From: Verrucomicrobiota bacterium
GTDB lineage: Bacteria; Verrucomicrobiota; Verrucomicrobiia; Chthoniobacterales; UBA10450
Reading direction: 5' to 3'
DNA length: 44,586 bases
Assembly (NCBI GenBank): GCA_003218135.1
Contig: QHNQ01000024.1
Location: 1 to 44,586 of the forward strand
Under the pieces are notes generated by a model, which was given only the letters and a program-made list of their open reading frames with translations, was not told where the DNA came from and made no database searches. A program made the position numbers and the translations under genes. Position 1 is the stretch's first letter, and every line of letters starts with the position of its first letter. Below are positions 1-8,862 of this stretch, piece by piece.

Positions 1-385
1 CACAAGCTAGGTGTTCGCCAGATTGCGGACTCCGCTGGAATGCTGAACGTTTATCACGTGCAGTATTCACGTCTTTGCATGTTCGGCCACCCTACTCCGC
101 ACTCGTTGGCGCTAAGAATGCGTCGCGACGAACAAACTCAAATGATCGAGACAAACCTTCATCCAACAGCAAATCAGGCGCACGATAATCTTCGTTTGGG
201 CATGATGTTTCAGATCTTTGCCATCAAATCCTTCTTCAACATCTGCCAGTTTCCGAATCCCAAGCGTCTTATCGACCTTCATGAGCAGTTCAGCGATTTG
301 ATTTCGACATTGCCTATCTTCGATTTGAAAACATCGGCGATGCTGAAACAGAGGGGCAGCCTTACGATTGTGAAACACGGCGATG

Positions 386-790
386 TTAGTCGCCCGCGAG
401 ATGAAGCTGTTGATTAATGCAGCCATTTCTGAAGGGCTGCCCAGCAGGTATAATCCGCTTCTTTCTCGTACTCTCGGGATCGACAAACAGACGATCGGGA
501 ATCGCTGCCACGTGCATTTTCGCCGCTTTCGCGGCGATGCCGGGCAGAGCGTCTTCGATCACGAGACATGCATCTGGCGGGACACCGCGCCTTTCCACGG
601 AACACAGATAGATATCGGGATGCGGTTTGCCGCGTTCGATTTCGTCACCGGTGACGCTGACTTTGAAGATTCGCGTGAGTTGATGTCGATCTAAGAATGG
701 TCGCGCGGATGCGCTGACGGAATTGGTCGGCACCGCGAGGCGCATCTTCATCTGCCGCAAATCTTCCAAGACTCTTTCACATGCGCCACA
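386..790 (-). pseudogene. HAD-superfamily (HAD-IA) hydrolase, N-terminally truncated
   Basis: ORF 386..769 contains VPTNS and GKPHPDIYL...VIEDALPGI HAD motifs; the N-terminal DxDG motif and cap are absent and an in-frame TGA lies just upstream, next to a CACAGATT-type repeat. Confidence 0.6.
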
Positions 791-831
791 GCAGATTGGC
801 GTTATTCAATCTGCGGAAATCTGTGTAATCT

Positions 832-2388
832 GTGGACAACATGAATCGTTCCGCTGAGCAACAGCAGATGAATCCGTTGCGCGAAGGACTGTCCACACGC
901 GCGGTGCCGCAGCCGTGCGCGATCGTGATCTTCGGTGCTACCGGCGATTTGACGCATCGGAAATTGATTCCTGCACTCTACAATCTTGCCGCTAATGGCG
1001 AATTGCCGCCCGCGGTGGCGATCATCGGTTTCGCACGCCGGCCGAAGAGCGATGACGATTTTCGGAAGGAGATGGAGGAAGCCGTGCGGAAATTTTCGCG
1101 CCAAGCGGTGCGCGACGAAATCTGGAAAACATTCTCACAATCGCTGTTCTATCATCAGAGCGAGTTCGGCGCCGAAGCCGGGTACAAGTCGTTAGTGGAA
1201 CGACTGGAAAAGACCGACAATGAACGGGGCACGCGCGGCAACCGGCTTTTCTATTTCGCCGCTGGGCCGGACCAATTCGAGACGATCCTGAAAAATCTCA
1301 AGGCCGCCGGATTAAATCGCGCCAAGCAAGGAAGCTGGGCGCGCGTCATCATCGAAAAACCGTTCGGCACCGATCTCGCCTCGGCGCGCGAATTGAATCG
1401 CATCGTCAACCACGCGTTCGACGAAAGTCAGACCTACCGCATCGACCATTTCCTCGGCAAAGAGACCGCGCAAAACATTTTGGTGCTGCGATTCGCGAAC
1501 GCGATTTTCGAACCGCTTTGGAACACGCGCTACATCGATCATCTCGAGATCACGGCGGCGGAAACGCTCGGGGTGGAAGCGCGCGCCGGTTATTATGAAA
1601 AGGCCGGGGCGTTGCGCGACATGGTGCAAAATCACCTGCTCCAGTTGCTTTGCCTGGTGACGATGGAGGCTCCAACCGATCTCCGCGCCGAGAGCATTCG
1701 CGATGAGAAAGTCAAAGTCGTCCGCGCGCTCCGGCGCATCATCAGATCGGAGGTCGCGAAGAATGTGGTGCGCGCTCAATACACCGAAGGCGCGATCGGC
1801 GGCCAACCGGTCCCGGCGTATCGCCAGGAAAAAGGCGTCGATCCAAAATCGACGACCGAAACTTATGTCGCGTTGCGCATTAACATCGACAATTGGCGCT
1901 GGGCCGATGTGCCCGTTTATATGCGGGTCGGCAAACGTTTACCGAAATCGGCCACCGAGATTTCCGTGCATTTCAAAAAAGCTCCGGCAGTACTGTTCAA
2001 CAAAGAGACCGTGAAGATCGACCAAAACGTGCTCGTCATTCGCATCCAACCAGACGAGGGAATTTCATTGCGAATGCTGGCAAAAATTCCGGGAACCAGT
2101 CTGCGGATCGAACCGGTGAAGATGGATTTTCATTATGGCACTTCCTTTGGCAAACCCAGCCCGGAAGCGTACGAACGTTTGCTGCTCGATGCGATGAGCG
2201 GCGACGCCACGCTCTTTGCGCGACGCGACGAGGTCGAAGAAGCCTGGTCGTTCATCGACCCCATCGAGGAAGCGTGGCACGAAAAGAAAGATGCGCCGGA
2301 GTTATATTTCTATCCCGCGGGATCGTGGGGGCCGGAAGCTGCGGATGATTTGCTCGCCCGCGATGGCCGGGCGTGGAGGAGATTATAA
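832..2388 (+). CDS. zwf: Glucose-6-phosphate 1-dehydrogenase
   Basis: IFGATGDLTHRKLIPALYNL, RIDHFLGKETAQNI and full length ~518 aa. Confidence 0.97.
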   Translation: MDNMNRSAEQQQMNPLREGLSTRAVPQPCAIVIFGATGDLTHRKLIPALYNLAANGELPPAVAIIGFARRPKSDDDFRKEMEEAVRKFSRQAVRDEIWKTFSQSLFYHQSEFGAEAGYKSLVERLEKTDNERGTRGNRLFYFAAGPDQFETILKNLKAAGLNRAKQGSWARVIIEKPFGTDLASARELNRIVNHAFDESQTYRIDHFLGKETAQNILVLRFANAIFEPLWNTRYIDHLEITAAETLGVEARAGYYEKAGALRDMVQNHLLQLLCLVTMEAPTDLRAESIRDEKVKVVRALRRIIRSEVAKNVVRAQYTEGAIGGQPVPAYRQEKGVDPKSTTETYVALRINIDNWRWADVPVYMRVGKRLPKSATEISVHFKKAPAVLFNKETVKIDQNVLVIRIQPDEGISLRMLAKIPGTSLRIEPVKMDFHYGTSFGKPSPEAYERLLLDAMSGDATLFARRDEVEEAWSFIDPIEEAWHEKKDAPELYFYPAGSWGPEAADDLLARDGRAWRRL

Positions 2389-3455
2389 AACCCGTTATGC
2401 CCGCGGCTGCTGAAATATACTCGTTAGGCGCTCCGGTCGAAATCGGAAGCATTGAGAAGGAGCTGAAAAAACTCTGGCAGGGCCGCGAAGGTGCAATGAC
2501 CCGCGCTTCGCTCATGAATCTTGCTGTTTACAGCGAAGAAGCAGGCTCGCTGAACAAGAATACGCAATTGATGGCGAAAATTGCTGAGAACCACGCCTGC
2601 CGCGCGATTGTCATCGAAGCCGATTGCCGGTCCGAGGAAAACCGAGTAGGCGCCTGGATCAGCGCGCATTGTCACGTGAGCCGTACCGGAAAAAAACAAG
2701 TTTGCTCCGAACAAATTTCATTCCTGCTCAAAGGCGGATGCACCACACAACTGCCAAGCATCATTCTTTCCAATCTGGATTCGGACCTACCATTTTATCT
2801 GTGGTGGCAGGGAGAACTCCATGACCCGATGGACGCGCAACTCTGGGAGTGGGTCGACCGATTCATCTACGACAGCCACGACTGGAAAGATTTCCCCGCG
2901 CAAATGGCGTTGGTCGAAACAGCTCATCGCGAAGCGAAGCAGCGCCTGGTCTTGTGCGACTTAAATTGGACGCGAGTCGACCATGTTCGCTTCGCGCTGG
3001 CGCAGTTCTTCGATCATCCGGCGTCGCATCATCGACTGGCCAAGATCAGTAAGGTGCGCATCGATTTTGCACCCGCGTTCCGGTCGACTGCGTTTCTATT
3101 TACCGGTTGGCTCGGAGCACAGTTGGATTGGCAGCCTGAGAAAACGAGCTCGCCTGACAAGTTGCGGTTTACCGGGCGGGCCGGACGCACCGTGGAAGTT
3201 GAACTGCGTGAGCGCGAGGGCCAACCAATTCACGAAATCGCGTTGACGGCAGGCGACGCAGAATTCCTCGTCACTCACGCAGAGTGCGGCGATCTTTTGG
3301 AAGTCTCACGCGGAAAACCGGGTGAAAACCCCATTCCCCAGCTAATGCCGGCAGGAAAACACGATTCGGTGAATTTGATGAGTGAAGAGCTAATGCGCGG
3401 CGGTCCGCATCATGTTTACCTGCGCGCTGTTAACTGCGTTCGCGATTTGCTTTAA
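2373..3455 (+). CDS. opcA: OpcA-like glucose-6-phosphate dehydrogenase assembly protein
   Basis: Directly downstream of zwf; LPFYLWWQGE and C-terminal OpcA-like pattern; GTG start at 2373 or ATG at 2397. Confidence 0.85.
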   Translation: MEEIIKPVMPAAAEIYSLGAPVEIGSIEKELKKLWQGREGAMTRASLMNLAVYSEEAGSLNKNTQLMAKIAENHACRAIVIEADCRSEENRVGAWISAHCHVSRTGKKQVCSEQISFLLKGGCTTQLPSIILSNLDSDLPFYLWWQGELHDPMDAQLWEWVDRFIYDSHDWKDFPAQMALVETAHREAKQRLVLCDLNWTRVDHVRFALAQFFDHPASHHRLAKISKVRIDFAPAFRSTAFLFTGWLGAQLDWQPEKTSSPDKLRFTGRAGRTVEVELREREGQPIHEIALTAGDAEFLVTHAECGDLLEVSRGKPGENPIPQLMPAGKHDSVNLMSEELMRGGPHHVYLRAVNCVRDLL

Positions 3456-3463
3456 GCTTTGCC

Positions 3464-3522
3464 AGGAGCGGTTCACCTGAACCGCTCGACTCTCCGGGCG
3501 ATTGCGGTCAATCGCCCCTACC
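3464..3522. repeat. Double-hairpin palindromic element at opcA/GT convergent junction
   Basis: GCGGTTCACCTGAACCGC and GGGCGATTGCGGTCAATCGCCC, ending CCCTACC. Confidence 0.85.
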
Positions 3523-4710
3523 ACTAGGAAGCAGCGCGCACAGTTCGCGCACATTTTTTTCAACCGAAAATAGCTCCTGTGCACGCTGATGCCCGGCTTC
3601 ACCGAGCCTTTGCGCTAACAAACGGTCATCAATCACGTCTTCGATCGCTTTGGCCAGTGCAATTGGATCGCCTGGTTGTACGAGAAAACCTGTTTCATTT
3701 TGTACCACCATCTCGGGGATCCCAGCGATGTTGGTCGAGATGACCGGTAAGCCTGTCGCCATCGCTTCCATGATGACGGTTGGAAGGTTGTCCATCCCTC
3801 CCTCGGGATCGAGCACACTCGGCAATACGAAAACGCTCGCCGCGGCAAGATGCTGGCGGACTTCGCGCTGCGGTTTCGTTCCGGATAACACAAGGCGATT
3901 TTGCAGATTCAGCTGGGCGATTTGCGCGCGCAATTCATTCTCCAGCGGGCCTTCGCCGATGATTTCGCATCGAAACAATTTTCCGCGATCAGCAAGCAAG
4001 GCGCAGGCGCGAATCAGCTCGGCAAATCCTTTTTTCGCGATCAAGCGACCGACTGCAATGATCAAAGGCGGAGTAGAGGAAAAATCAGCTCGCTCGAATT
4101 CTGCGAGATCCAGGCCATTGTAAATACGGTGGACGCTATCCGCGGGTTGTGGAAAACGCTCTCGCAAAAATTGCGCAGCATAATTCGTCTCGGTGACAAT
4201 TACGCGCGCTGCATCGACGAGTTTATCGAGTCCAATCTCAAAATGGCCCGGCGCGAAAATATCGTTGGCGTGCGCGGTAAAGCTAAACGTCATCGGAAAA
4301 AATCTGTGCATCCAGAAAGCGGTGCGCGCAGCCATTCCCGCGAAATGTGCATGAACGTGGCGGACGCCCAATTCCTGCAAGCGCAACCCGACATAAACAG
4401 CCTGATAAAGCCGAAGAAAATCGGTGCGCCGACCCCAGTCATCGAGTGCAGCAACAATTTCGGGCGTGAGCTTTCGCTTTTTTGAAGCGCTCCGAACGTC
4501 GTTCAGCAATTCTTTTTCCTCGGGGACATAATGCACGCGCTCGATAATGCGTGGGTCCCACTCCTGTGGCGGCTCATCTTTTGGATTGCGGATCGAGAAA
4601 ATCGGCGACGCAACGCCTTGTCGATCAAGCTCCGCAACTTCGCGGTAACAAAACGTTTGTCCGAATGAGGGGAACCGTTCGAAGAGATAAGCGAAGTTGG
4701 CCATCGGCAC
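3508..4710 (-). CDS. Glycosyltransferase family 4 (GT-B)
   Basis: HVHAHFAG, IAVGRLIAKKGFAELI, EGGMDNLPTVIMEAMATGLPVISTNIAGIPE. Confidence 0.93.
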   Translation of the reverse strand: MPMANFAYLFERFPSFGQTFCYREVAELDRQGVASPIFSIRNPKDEPPQEWDPRIIERVHYVPEEKELLNDVRSASKKRKLTPEIVAALDDWGRRTDFLRLYQAVYVGLRLQELGVRHVHAHFAGMAARTAFWMHRFFPMTFSFTAHANDIFAPGHFEIGLDKLVDAARVIVTETNYAAQFLRERFPQPADSVHRIYNGLDLAEFERADFSSTPPLIIAVGRLIAKKGFAELIRACALLADRGKLFRCEIIGEGPLENELRAQIAQLNLQNRLVLSGTKPQREVRQHLAAASVFVLPSVLDPEGGMDNLPTVIMEAMATGLPVISTNIAGIPEMVVQNETGFLVQPGDPIALAKAIEDVIDDRLLAQRLGEAGHQRAQELFSVEKNVRELCALLPSGRGD

Positions 4711-4844
4711 GAATTACCGAGCATCCGCCAAATGACAAAGCACGAATGACGATGACAGAAATCCCAAAGACGGATGCAATGAACGTCTCGTCGTTTCGGC
4801 TTCGAGTTTTTCTTCGAGCTTCGGCATTCGTGCTTCGTGATTTT

Positions 4845-5231
4845 CTAGGCACTTTCGCGCTTTGCTGGAATCGGTTTACCGAATTCATCAACAGCCACCA
4901 GAGTGAAGACGCCGTGTGTAACGCGACGCTCTTCGCCCGTCATGTAACGTGTGACCCAAACCTCGACTGGAATGGTCATTGATGTCCGGCCGATTTTTTC
5001 CACTCGCGCATAACACCTGACGGTGTCCCCTACCCTCACAGGTTCGAGAAACGACATCCCTTCCATCGCCACGGTAACAACACGCGCCTGCGCAGTTTTC
5101 GCTGCGAGAATTCCGCTCCCAAGGTCCATTTGCGACGTCAACCAACCGCCGAAGATATCACCGTTGGGATTTGTGTCCTTCGGCATGGCAATCGTTTGAA
5201 TCACCAGCTCGCCTCTGGGTTGGTCGGGCAT
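4845..5231 (-). CDS. Acyl-CoA thioesterase (hot-dog fold, YciA-like)
   Basis: MPKDTNPNGDIFGGWLTSQMDLGSGILA...RVVTVAMEGMSFLEPVRVGD. Confidence 0.9.
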   Translation of the reverse strand: MPDQPRGELVIQTIAMPKDTNPNGDIFGGWLTSQMDLGSGILAAKTAQARVVTVAMEGMSFLEPVRVGDTVRCYARVEKIGRTSMTIPVEVWVTRYMTGEERRVTHGVFTLVAVDEFGKPIPAKRESA

Positions 5232-5240
5232 GAGGTCTTT

Positions 5241-5406
5241 TTAACCACGAATGAACACGAATAGACACAAATAAAACAGAATGAAGAGCTGCCCTTGAAT
5301 CACACCAATAAGCGCAAAAAGATCATGAAAAAGAATCATTCATTGATCGCGTGATTTACGGTGAGATGTTTTTTCTCATTCGTGTGAATTCGTGTTCATT
5401 CGTGGT
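5241..5406. repeat. Inverted word-repeat element (CACGAAT)
   Basis: AACCACGAATGAACACGAATAGACACAAAT ... ATTCGTGTGAATTCGTGTTCATTCGTGGTT. Confidence 0.85.
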
Positions 5407-6474
5407 TCACAAAATCAGCATGCAATCGCCATAGCTGTAGAAGCGATAACGTTCGTGAATCGCTTCGGCATACGCACGTCGCAAAAACTCCTGGCCTGCA
5501 AATGCGCTTACCAACATCAGCAAAGTTGAGCGAGGTAGATGAAAATTCGTCAGCAGAGCATCGACAACTCGAAACGCGAACGACGGATAGATGAACAGAT
5601 CCGTCTCACCCGACTGCGCGTTAATCTGCCACTTGTCGGATTTGCCGGGCTGCGATCCTTGTAGGGCAGGCGCTCCGCCTGCCGAGGGCAAGTGATGCGC
5701 TTCCCCTACAATTCTCCTAGACCGCTGAGCTTGCGATGCTGCGGTCTCCAATACGCGCACGACCGTTGTTCCGACAGCCAGAACGCGCCGGGCACTGTTA
5801 ATCTTGTCTGCGGCTTCGCGCGAAACGGAGAAGCACTCCGCGTGCATGCGATGTTCGGTGACCTTCTCTGCTCGCACGGGCAGAAACGTTCCCGGGCCAA
5901 CGTGCAGAGTCACTAACGCGTGCGGAATTTCATTCAAGATTTCGGGAGTGAAATGCAGACCAGCCGTCGGCGCGGCAACCGCGCCGGTCGCGCGCGCAAA
6001 AACAGTCTGATATCTGGCCAGGTCTTCGTCATCGCTCGGCCTCTTGATGTAGGGCGGCAACGGCATGGAACCCCCGGAATAAGGATCGAGCTCTTCATCC
6101 GATGCAACGATGCGTTCGCCATTGACCGTAATCTCATCAACGCGCAATACGACATTGGCGATTCTCGCTGTCGCGCCTATCCGCATTTTTCGGCCTGGCT
6201 TGACCAGACATTTCCAACACTTTGGACTGAGCCGTTCGAGGAACAAAAATTCAACCGCGCCATCATCGGAAAACCGGCGCGCTGGAAGAACACGCGTGTC
6301 GTTTAGCACAAACAGATCGCCGGACCGCACGAACGTTTTCAATTCGCGAAACTGCCGGTGTTCAATCGCCTGTTTGGCACGATCCAGCACCATCATTCTG
6401 GAATCTTCGCGGTGATCAGGTGGGCGCTGCGCAATCAATTCCCGTGGCAAGTCGTAATCGTAATCGCTTAGCAC
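5407..6474 (-). CDS. queA: S-adenosylmethionine:tRNA ribosyltransferase-isomerase
   Basis: YDLPRELIAQRP, PTAGLHFTPEIL, TDLFIYPSFAFRVVDALLTNFHLPRSTLLMLVSAFAG; GTG start at 6472-6474; carries an in-frame repeat element. Confidence 0.95.
   Translation of the reverse strand: MLSDYDYDLPRELIAQRPPDHREDSRMMVLDRAKQAIEHRQFRELKTFVRSGDLFVLNDTRVLPARRFSDDGAVEFLFLERLSPKCWKCLVKPGRKMRIGATARIANVVLRVDEITVNGERIVASDEELDPYSGGSMPLPPYIKRPSDDEDLARYQTVFARATGAVAAPTAGLHFTPEILNEIPHALVTLHVGPGTFLPVRAEKVTEHRMHAECFSVSREAADKINSARRVLAVGTTVVRVLETAASQAQRSRRIVGEAHHLPSAGGAPALQGSQPGKSDKWQINAQSGETDLFIYPSFAFRVVDALLTNFHLPRSTLLMLVSAFAGQEFLRRAYAEAIHERYRFYSYGDCMLIL
5659..5711. repeat. GTAGGG palindromic element, in frame inside queA
   Basis: TTGTAGGGCAGGCGCTCCGCCTGCC ... 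CCCTACAA. Confidence 0.9.
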
Positions 6475-6693
6475 GTGCCCGCTTCGCGCAGCGAAGCGCG
6501 CGCAGGATGTTCAGCTTGCAACTGCGCCAACGCTCGCATTGACACGCGAGGCAATCGATTATTCGACTCTCGAATTTTCTCCAGCGCTGCGATTACGAAA
6601 TCGAGAGCTGGATGCGTCATCGCGGCGATCATGTGAAATTTTGCGCGCGAACGCAATTTTTTTCGGAACATAGGCTTGTAGCCTGTGCGCCCA
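6473..6693. repeat. Left arm of perfect 221-bp inverted repeat
   Basis: Each position x pairs with 13426-x; checked along the arm by reverse complement. Confidence 0.97.
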
Positions 6694-6732
6694 ACGGGCA
6701 TGATGCCTGTTGCAGCGGGCTATAAGCCACGC

Positions 6733-6953
6733 TGGGCGCACAGGCTACAAGCCTATGTTCCGAAAAAAATTGCGTTCGCGCGCAAAATTTCACATGATCG
6801 CCGCGATGACGCATCCAGCTCTCGATTTCGTAATCGCAGCGCTGGAGAAAATTCGAGAGTCGAATAATCGATTGCCTCGCGTGTCAATGCGAGCGTTGGC
6901 GCAGTTGCAAGCTGAACATCCTGCGCGCGCTTCGCTGCGCGAAGCGGGCACGT
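6733..6953. repeat. Right arm of perfect 221-bp inverted repeat
   Basis: Reverse complement of 6473-6693; 39-bp spacer 6694-6732. Confidence 0.97.
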
Positions 6954-7600
6954 CGCTCACAGAGCGACGGCTACACCCATCGCTGGAAAAAGCAGAACTA
7001 CTTGAGCCAATCCGGCAGCGCGTTTGCGCCTGCACCAAATGCGCGCATCTCGCGTGTTCGCGCACACAAACGGTTTTCGGCGTAGGAAATCCCGACGCGG
7101 ATTTGATGTTCATCGGCGAAGCGCCTGGAGTCGATGAGGATCAACAAGGCGAGCCATTCGTCGGACGCGCCGGACAATTGCTGACGAGAATTCTCAAAGC
7201 GATGAATTTTGCGCGCGAAGAGGTTTACATTGCAAACATCCTCAAGTGCCGGCCGGACACGCCACCGGGGAGTTTTGGAAATCGTGCGCCAACGCCGACC
7301 GAGATGCAGACCTGCCGTCCGTATCTGGTGGAGCAGATCGATGTGATCCAGCCGCGAGTCTTGGTCGCGCTCGGCGCAGTCGCGGTGGAAGGCTTGCTGG
7401 GAATGCGAGGGACCATGCGTGAATTGCGCGGCCGCTGGCACGCTTACAACGGCATCCCGCTCATGATCACGTATCACCCCGCTTACCTGCTGCGAAACCA
7501 GGCGCCTTCGGAGAAACGCAAAGTCTGGGAAGACATGCTCCAGGTGCTGGAGCGCCTCGAACGACCCATCACCGAGCGACAGCGAAACTATTTTCTGTAG
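6806..7600 (+). CDS. Uracil-DNA glycosylase, family 4
   Basis: [50 protein letters not shown], Cys cluster [11 protein letters not shown]; 5' part is inside the 221-bp inverted repeat. Confidence 0.92.
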   Translation: MTHPALDFVIAALEKIRESNNRLPRVSMRALAQLQAEHPARASLREAGTSLTERRLHPSLEKAELLEPIRQRVCACTKCAHLACSRTQTVFGVGNPDADLMFIGEAPGVDEDQQGEPFVGRAGQLLTRILKAMNFAREEVYIANILKCRPDTPPGSFGNRAPTPTEMQTCRPYLVEQIDVIQPRVLVALGAVAVEGLLGMRGTMRELRGRWHAYNGIPLMITYHPAYLLRNQAPSEKRKVWEDMLQVLERLERPITERQRNYFL

Positions 7601-7605
7601 CCTGA

Positions 7606-7756
7606 TGTAGCGCAAGCGTCTCGCGTGCTTGGTTCGGCGTCGCGCCGAAACAGTCTTTCATTAGGATTCGTTTGTAACGAGGCGATTGAAAACCCAGATG
7701 GAGAGTCCGCGATCGCGGTGGACGCGCTCGCCGGGACGGGAGACGCGTGCGCTACT
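7606..7756. repeat. Multi-hairpin element at UDG/squalene synthase junction
   Basis: GTAGCGCAAGCGTCTC ... GAGACGCGTGCGCTAC with internal GGTTCGGCGTCGCGCCGAAAC and CCGCGATCGCGG palindromes. Confidence 0.75.
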
Positions 7757-8759
7757 CTTGCGTCGCCCGATTCCAAATCGACTCGATCTGTTTGCGTGAT
7801 GCGACCGTCAGCGCCAGACGCAAAATCATCCGGCGAACTTCACTGCGCGGAACTTTGACCGTGCGCTGCAACGCACCTGTTTTAGCCTGGTTTACCAGTG
7901 CAAGCGTCCGTGCCCCGATCAAAGCCGGCAAAACCGTCGCTGCACGTACACGGCGATTTCGGATTGCACGCGAATATTGCATCCCACACTCAAGGCCAGT
8001 CTTTGCTTTCGCCAGCCATGTTCGATAGATCGGTTCGAAGCGCTCAGGCTTGGAGAGAATCTGCGACGCGGTCAGATGCGCCGCAGTCAATTCGAATTCC
8101 GGAAAATAACATCTGCCCGCGCGCAGATCGGCGCCGGCGTCTCGCAGCACATTGATCAGTTGAAGGGCCATGCCGTAAAGTTTGCCGAGAGCCAGCATCT
8201 CGTCCTCGCTCAGCTTCGCAAAATTGCGCACATGCCGGAAACAGAGCCGCGTCCAAAATTCACCGACACAACCGGCAACCAGATACGTGTATTCATCCAG
8301 ATCGACGGCGGTAGCGAGCGCGCGAATTTCTTGCGGATCATCGAATCGCTGCAGATCGAGCATCTGGCCCCGCGTGATCTTCTCGAGCACGATGCGAATG
8401 TCGTTGCGATCGGCCTGTTCGATCTGGTCCAGCCAATCAAGGCAATCCGGCAACGACTCGAGCAGTCGTTGTTCGTTCTTGTTCACTTGTAGCGGGATAA
8501 ATGAGGCGATCAGATCGACAACGACATCACGAGACGCTTTGCCCTGAATCCCGTTCGAGAGCATCTTCAGAGTTTCAATTCGCATGAGACCAGAAATTCC
8601 CGTGGTATCCGCGATTGTATCTGTCGCTCGCGCGAGGAGATACGCCAGCGCGATTGGTTGACGTAGCTGAGCCGGCAAAAATCGGATCGAAAGATAAAAC
8701 GAACGGGAAACCGATCGCAGGATCATGTTCTCCAAATGGCCGGCGGAACGCGCGCTCAT
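7752..8759 (-). CDS. Squalene/phytoene synthase family protein
   Basis: SRSFYLSIRFLPAQLRQPIALAYLLARATDTIADT; start set at 8759 because the longer N-terminus is encoded by a repeat. Confidence 0.88.
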   Translation of the reverse strand: MSARSAGHLENMILRSVSRSFYLSIRFLPAQLRQPIALAYLLARATDTIADTTGISGLMRIETLKMLSNGIQGKASRDVVVDLIASFIPLQVNKNEQRLLESLPDCLDWLDQIEQADRNDIRIVLEKITRGQMLDLQRFDDPQEIRALATAVDLDEYTYLVAGCVGEFWTRLCFRHVRNFAKLSEDEMLALGKLYGMALQLINVLRDAGADLRAGRCYFPEFELTAAHLTASQILSKPERFEPIYRTWLAKAKTGLECGMQYSRAIRNRRVRAATVLPALIGARTLALVNQAKTGALQRTVKVPRSEVRRMILRLALTVASRKQIESIWNRATQE

Positions 8760-8761
8760 AA

Positions 8762-8853
8762 CCTGTACCCGGCATCGGTGATGCCGGCACTGTAGCTTCG
8801 ATACGACCACTCGGTCCATTGTACATGGCCGGGGTCAGTGACCCCGGCTACAG
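8762..8853. repeat. Two-hairpin element
   Basis: CCGGCATCGGTGATGCCGG then GCCGGGGTCAGTGACCCCGGC followed by TACAG. Confidence 0.8.
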
Positions 8854-8862
8854 GCGAGAATT

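Noticed and set aside
40-486. ORFs 40..417 (+) and 112..486 (-) as genes
   Set aside because: Overlapping antisense frames with no recognisable family; could be decayed sequence.
1312-1806. Long antisense ORFs inside zwf, gdhA, murJ, mutL and others
   Set aside because: High-GC antisense frames opposite well-identified proteins; no domain support.
6468-6701. ORF MPVGRTGYKPMFRKK...REAGTC as an independent gene
   Set aside because: It is the inverted-repeat copy of the UDG 5' end, truncated at the repeat boundary.
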